From contig JALSJL010000474.1 of NCBI GenBank assembly GCA_026989405.1, forward strand, positions 1 through 8,395: a stretch of DNA of 8,395 nt, given 5' to 3'. This DNA is from Marinosulfonomonas sp. Its GTDB lineage: Bacteria > Pseudomonadota > Alphaproteobacteria > Rhodobacterales > Rhodobacteraceae. A model generated the notes under the pieces. It saw only the letters and a list, made by a program, of their open reading frames with translations, had not been told where the DNA came from and made no database searches. Positions within the stretch are counted from its first letter, which is position 1; each line of letters begins with the position of its first letter. A program made the translations under genes and the position numbers. Shown piece by piece: positions 6,052-8,395 of this stretch.

Positions 6052-7461
6052 ATGTTTGGATTTGACGCGCTGGAACTGGCGCGGATGCAATTTGCATTCA
6101 CAGTGTCCGCCCATATCATCTTTCCGGCCTTTTCGATCGGACTTGCAAGCTACCTTTTCGTGCTCAACGCGCTGCACGCCCTGACCGGGCGGGATGTCTT
6201 CATTCGCGTCTTCGACTACTGGAAGACCATCTTTTCGGTCGTCTTCGGCATGGGCGTCGTTTCCGGGATTGTCATGTCCTACCAGTTCGGAACCAACTGG
6301 CCGGTTTTTGCCGACAAGACCGGGCCGGTGCTCGGGCCGATGCTTGGCTACGAAGTGATGAGCGCGTTTTTCCTCGAGGCGGGCTTTCTCGGCGTCATGC
6401 TGTTCGGCCGCGAGCGGGTCGGTCAGGGGCTGCACCTGTTTGCGACCGCGATGGTGGCGCTGGGCACCCTGATCTCGGCAACCTGGATCCTGAGCGTGAA
6501 CAGCTGGATGCAAACCCCCGCCGGATACGCGGTCAACGATGTCGGGCAGTTCGTGCCGGAAAACTGGTGGGAAGTGGTGTTCAACCCGTCATTTCCCTAC
6601 CGCCTGGTTCATATGGTCCTTGCCGCCTACCTGACCACGGCGCTGGTGGTTGGCGGCGTCGGGGCCCTGCACCTGCTGCGCAACAGGGCCGATGAGGGCG
6701 CGCGGGTGATGTTCTCCATGGCCATGTGGATGCTGATCACCGTGGCGCCGCTGCAGATCCTTGTCGGCGACGAACACGGGCTGAACACGCTCGAGCACCA
6801 GCCGGCCAAGATTGCCGCGATGGAAGGGCACTATGAAACCCACGAAGGGGGCACGCCGCTGATCCTGTTCGGCATCCCCGATGACGAAGCCGAGGAAACC
6901 CGCTACGCGCTGGAAATCCCATACCTTGGCTCGCTGATCCTGACCCGCACGCTGGACGGCTCCATTCAGGGTCTGAAGGCGTTCCCCAAGGATGAGCGCC
7001 CGCCGGCGGAAATCGTGTTCTGGACATTCCGCATCATGGTCGGGCTGGGCTTTGCGATGCTCGGGCTGGGGCTGTGGGGTGCTTGGGCGCGATGGCGCGG
7101 AACGCTGTTTGACGCGCGGTGGCTGCACAGGGCGGCGATCCTGATGGGGCCGTCGGGGTTCGCGGCGGTGCTTGCCGGCTGGATCACCACCGAGGTCGGC
7201 CGCCAGCCCTGGACGGTTTACGGGCTGCTGCGCACGGCCGAAAGCGTCGGGCCGCTGGAAGCATCGGCCGTGGGAACGTCGCTGATCGTGTTCATCCTGG
7301 TGTATTTCGCGCTGTTCGGAACCGGCACGTTCTACATCCTGAGGCTGATGAACATTCCCTGCCGGGACGGGCTCGATATCCGCAATCTCGGCCCGACCCG
7401 AGCAGCCGGGCTGACCCCCGGCATTGCGCAAATCATTGAAGGCGAGGAGGACGGGCGATGA
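6052..7461 (+). CDS. cydA: Cytochrome bd-type quinol oxidase subunit I (CydA/CioA, short Q-loop)
   Basis: Subunit I binds quinol and the haems of a bd-type oxidase, reducing oxygen to water in the cytoplasmic membrane without proton pumping. The 469-residue polytopic protein shows the expected ligands: His21 (AHIIFP) and His187 (RLVHM), Met329 in FRIM (327 is the accompanying Arg), Glu101 and Glu109 in the proton/haem region (YEVMSAFFLEAGF), quinol-site Lys253 and Glu258, and Glu381 in TTEVGRQPW. The segment between Glu258 and Met329 is about 70 residues, much shorter than in E. coli CydA; this is the short Q-loop typical of the CioA, often cyanide-insensitive, class. Cyanide resistance and haem content are inferred from class and cannot be read directly. 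The start is supported by AAGGAG about 7 bases upstream of ATG. The stop overlaps the cydB start as ATGA, showing translational coupling. Haem assembly transporter genes cydDC are not in the window. Confidence 0.96.
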   Translation: MFGFDALELARMQFAFTVSAHIIFPAFSIGLASYLFVLNALHALTGRDVFIRVFDYWKTIFSVVFGMGVVSGIVMSYQFGTNWPVFADKTGPVLGPMLGYEVMSAFFLEAGFLGVMLFGRERVGQGLHLFATAMVALGTLISATWILSVNSWMQTPAGYAVNDVGQFVPENWWEVVFNPSFPYRLVHMVLAAYLTTALVVGGVGALHLLRNRADEGARVMFSMAMWMLITVAPLQILVGDEHGLNTLEHQPAKIAAMEGHYETHEGGTPLILFGIPDDEAEETRYALEIPYLGSLILTRTLDGSIQGLKAFPKDERPPAEIVFWTFRIMVGLGFAMLGLGLWGAWARWRGTLFDARWLHRAAILMGPSGFAAVLAGWITTEVGRQPWTVYGLLRTAESVGPLEASAVGTSLIVFILVYFALFGTGTFYILRLMNIPCRDGLDIRNLGPTRAAGLTPGIAQIIEGEEDGR

Positions 7462-8395
7462 TCTTCGATCTGGCATTCATCTGGGCGGGCGTCATAGCAT
7501 TCGCCATCCTGACCTATGTGATCCTTGACGGCTTCGACCTTGGGATCGGGATCGTGTTTCCGCTTTTGCGAAAGGGGAAAGACCGCGATACAGCCATGAA
7601 TTCGGTCGCCCCGATCTGGGATGGCAACGAAACCTGGCTGGTGCTGGGCGGGGGCGGGCTTTATGCCGTGTTTCCACTGGCTTACGGGGTGGTGCTGTCG
7701 GCGCTATATGCTCCGATAATCGCCATGCTGATCGCGCTGATCTTCCGCGGGGTCGCGTTCGAATTCCGCTGGCGCACCGAGCGCTGGAAGCGCATCTGGG
7801 ACTGGTCCTTTGCCGGCGGTTCGCTGGTCGCGGCCTTTGCCCAGGGCGTGGCGCTCGGGGCAATGGTGCAGGGAATAGAAGTGGCCGGGCGGGCCTATGG
7901 CGGCGGAAACTGGGATTGGCTGACGCCGTTTTCACTGCTCACGGGGGGTGCCGTGGTGGTGGGCTATGCCCTGCTGGGCACCACCTGGCTGATCATGAAG
8001 ACCGAAGGCGGTCTGCGCGACCGGGCCTACCGTCTGGCCCGGGTCTTTGCCGTGGGAACGATCGCGCTGATCGGGCTTGTCAGCCTGATCACGCCGTTCC
8101 TCAATCCGGTGTTCCTGAGCCGTTGGTTCGCCTGGCCCGCCGGCGCCTATTCGGCCGTCGTTCCGGTTTTCGTGCTTGCAGCGGCGTGGATGCTCTACAA
8201 GGGTTTGAAAGAACGGCGCGACAACGTGCCGTTCCTTGCCTCGCTTGCGCTGTTCGTCCTGTCCTTCGTGGGGATCGGCATCAGCTTCTACCCCTACATG
8301 GTGCCCCCCAGCCTGACCATCTGGGACACGGCCGCGCCTGACGAAAGCCTTGCATTCATCGGGTGGGGGGCGCTGTTCCTGATCCCGGTCATCCT
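7458..8395 (+). CDS. cydB: Cytochrome bd-type quinol oxidase subunit II (CydB/CioB), 3' end cut off
   Basis: Subunit II stabilises the haem-bearing subunit I and is needed for oxidase assembly. The visible 312 codons are open to the window edge. Family marks are LTYVILDGFDLGIG (18-31), VAPIWDGNETWLVLGGGGLY (50-69), FRGVAFEFRW (96-105) and, near the end, SFVGIGISFYPYMVPPSLTIWDTAA, all typical of CydB. Several hydrophobic segments alternate with short charged loops, as expected for a polytopic membrane protein. CioB proteins are usually about 335 residues, so only some 20 residues and the stop are missing. It starts with ATG inside the cydA stop (ATGA overlap), so the two subunits are made together. 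A small third subunit (CydX-like), if there is one, would lie beyond the window. Confidence 0.96.
   Translation, partial: MIFDLAFIWAGVIAFAILTYVILDGFDLGIGIVFPLLRKGKDRDTAMNSVAPIWDGNETWLVLGGGGLYAVFPLAYGVVLSALYAPIIAMLIALIFRGVAFEFRWRTERWKRIWDWSFAGGSLVAAFAQGVALGAMVQGIEVAGRAYGGGNWDWLTPFSLLTGGAVVVGYALLGTTWLIMKTEGGLRDRAYRLARVFAVGTIALIGLVSLITPFLNPVFLSRWFAWPAGAYSAVVPVFVLAAAWMLYKGLKERRDNVPFLASLALFVLSFVGIGISFYPYMVPPSLTIWDTAAPDESLAFIGWGALFLIPVI

Noticed and set aside
5298..6065. Plus-strand open frame of 255 codons across the peroxiredoxin gene and the control region
   Set aside because: It runs antisense to the peroxiredoxin and ends inside the start of cydA; no family features.
6589..7476. Long minus-strand open frame (295 codons) opposite cydA
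   Set aside because: It lies within the clearly coding, motif-rich cydA; its translation is rich in Gln, Arg, His and Pro, as antisense frames of GC-rich genes are, with no recognisable domain.
1..8395. Mobile element, phage, CRISPR, tRNA or defence system
   Set aside because: All coding space is filled by core-type metabolic and envelope genes with even base composition; no transposase, integrase, repeat array or tRNA-like fold was seen.

Overview
The window reads as ordinary chromosomal DNA of a GC-rich Gram-negative alphaproteobacterium, most likely of the Rhodobacterales (Rhodobacter/Roseobacter/Paracoccus relatives). This rests on base composition, alphaproteobacterial-type protein sequences, the lysC-ptsP pair, the neighbouring DUF1178 and NUDIX genes, and a lipid A Kdo transferase, which implies LPS. 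The assignment comes from recognition, not from a database search.

Layout. Positions 1-5795 are all coded on the minus strand. Read in the direction of transcription (right to left) the genes are: a 1-Cys peroxiredoxin (5148-5795) closed by a good intrinsic terminator (5095-5121); the Kdo transferase waaA (3730-5007); a NUDIX hydrolase (3174-3641); a DUF1178 protein (2634-3098) joined to a short-chain dehydrogenase (1987-2637) by a 4-base TTGA overlap; and aspartokinase lysC (643-1881), followed 24 bases later by ptsP, the nitrogen-PTS enzyme I, of which only the N-terminal GAF part (1-618) is present. Positions 6052-8395 are coded on the plus strand and hold a cytochrome bd-type quinol oxidase operon: cydA/cioA (complete, with a short Q-loop) overlapping cydB/cioB (cut by the window end roughly 20 residues before its expected stop).

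The 256-base stretch between the divergent peroxiredoxin and oxidase genes (5796-6051) is the main regulatory region. It contains a plausible sigma70-like promoter for cydAB and four separate inverted repeats, one overlapping the -35 box and one a perfect 14-base palindrome at the predicted transcription start.

Biology. The right half pairs a high-affinity, probably cyanide-tolerant quinol oxidase with a peroxide-reducing enzyme, a sensible combination for low oxygen or oxidative stress. The left half holds amino-acid biosynthesis (lysC), phosphotransfer regulation (ptsP), envelope biogenesis (waaA) and small housekeeping genes. I found no RNA genes, CRISPR arrays, insertion sequences, phage genes or obvious novel multi-gene system. 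The points most worth a second look are the architecture of the cydAB/peroxiredoxin control region and the altered Nudix box.
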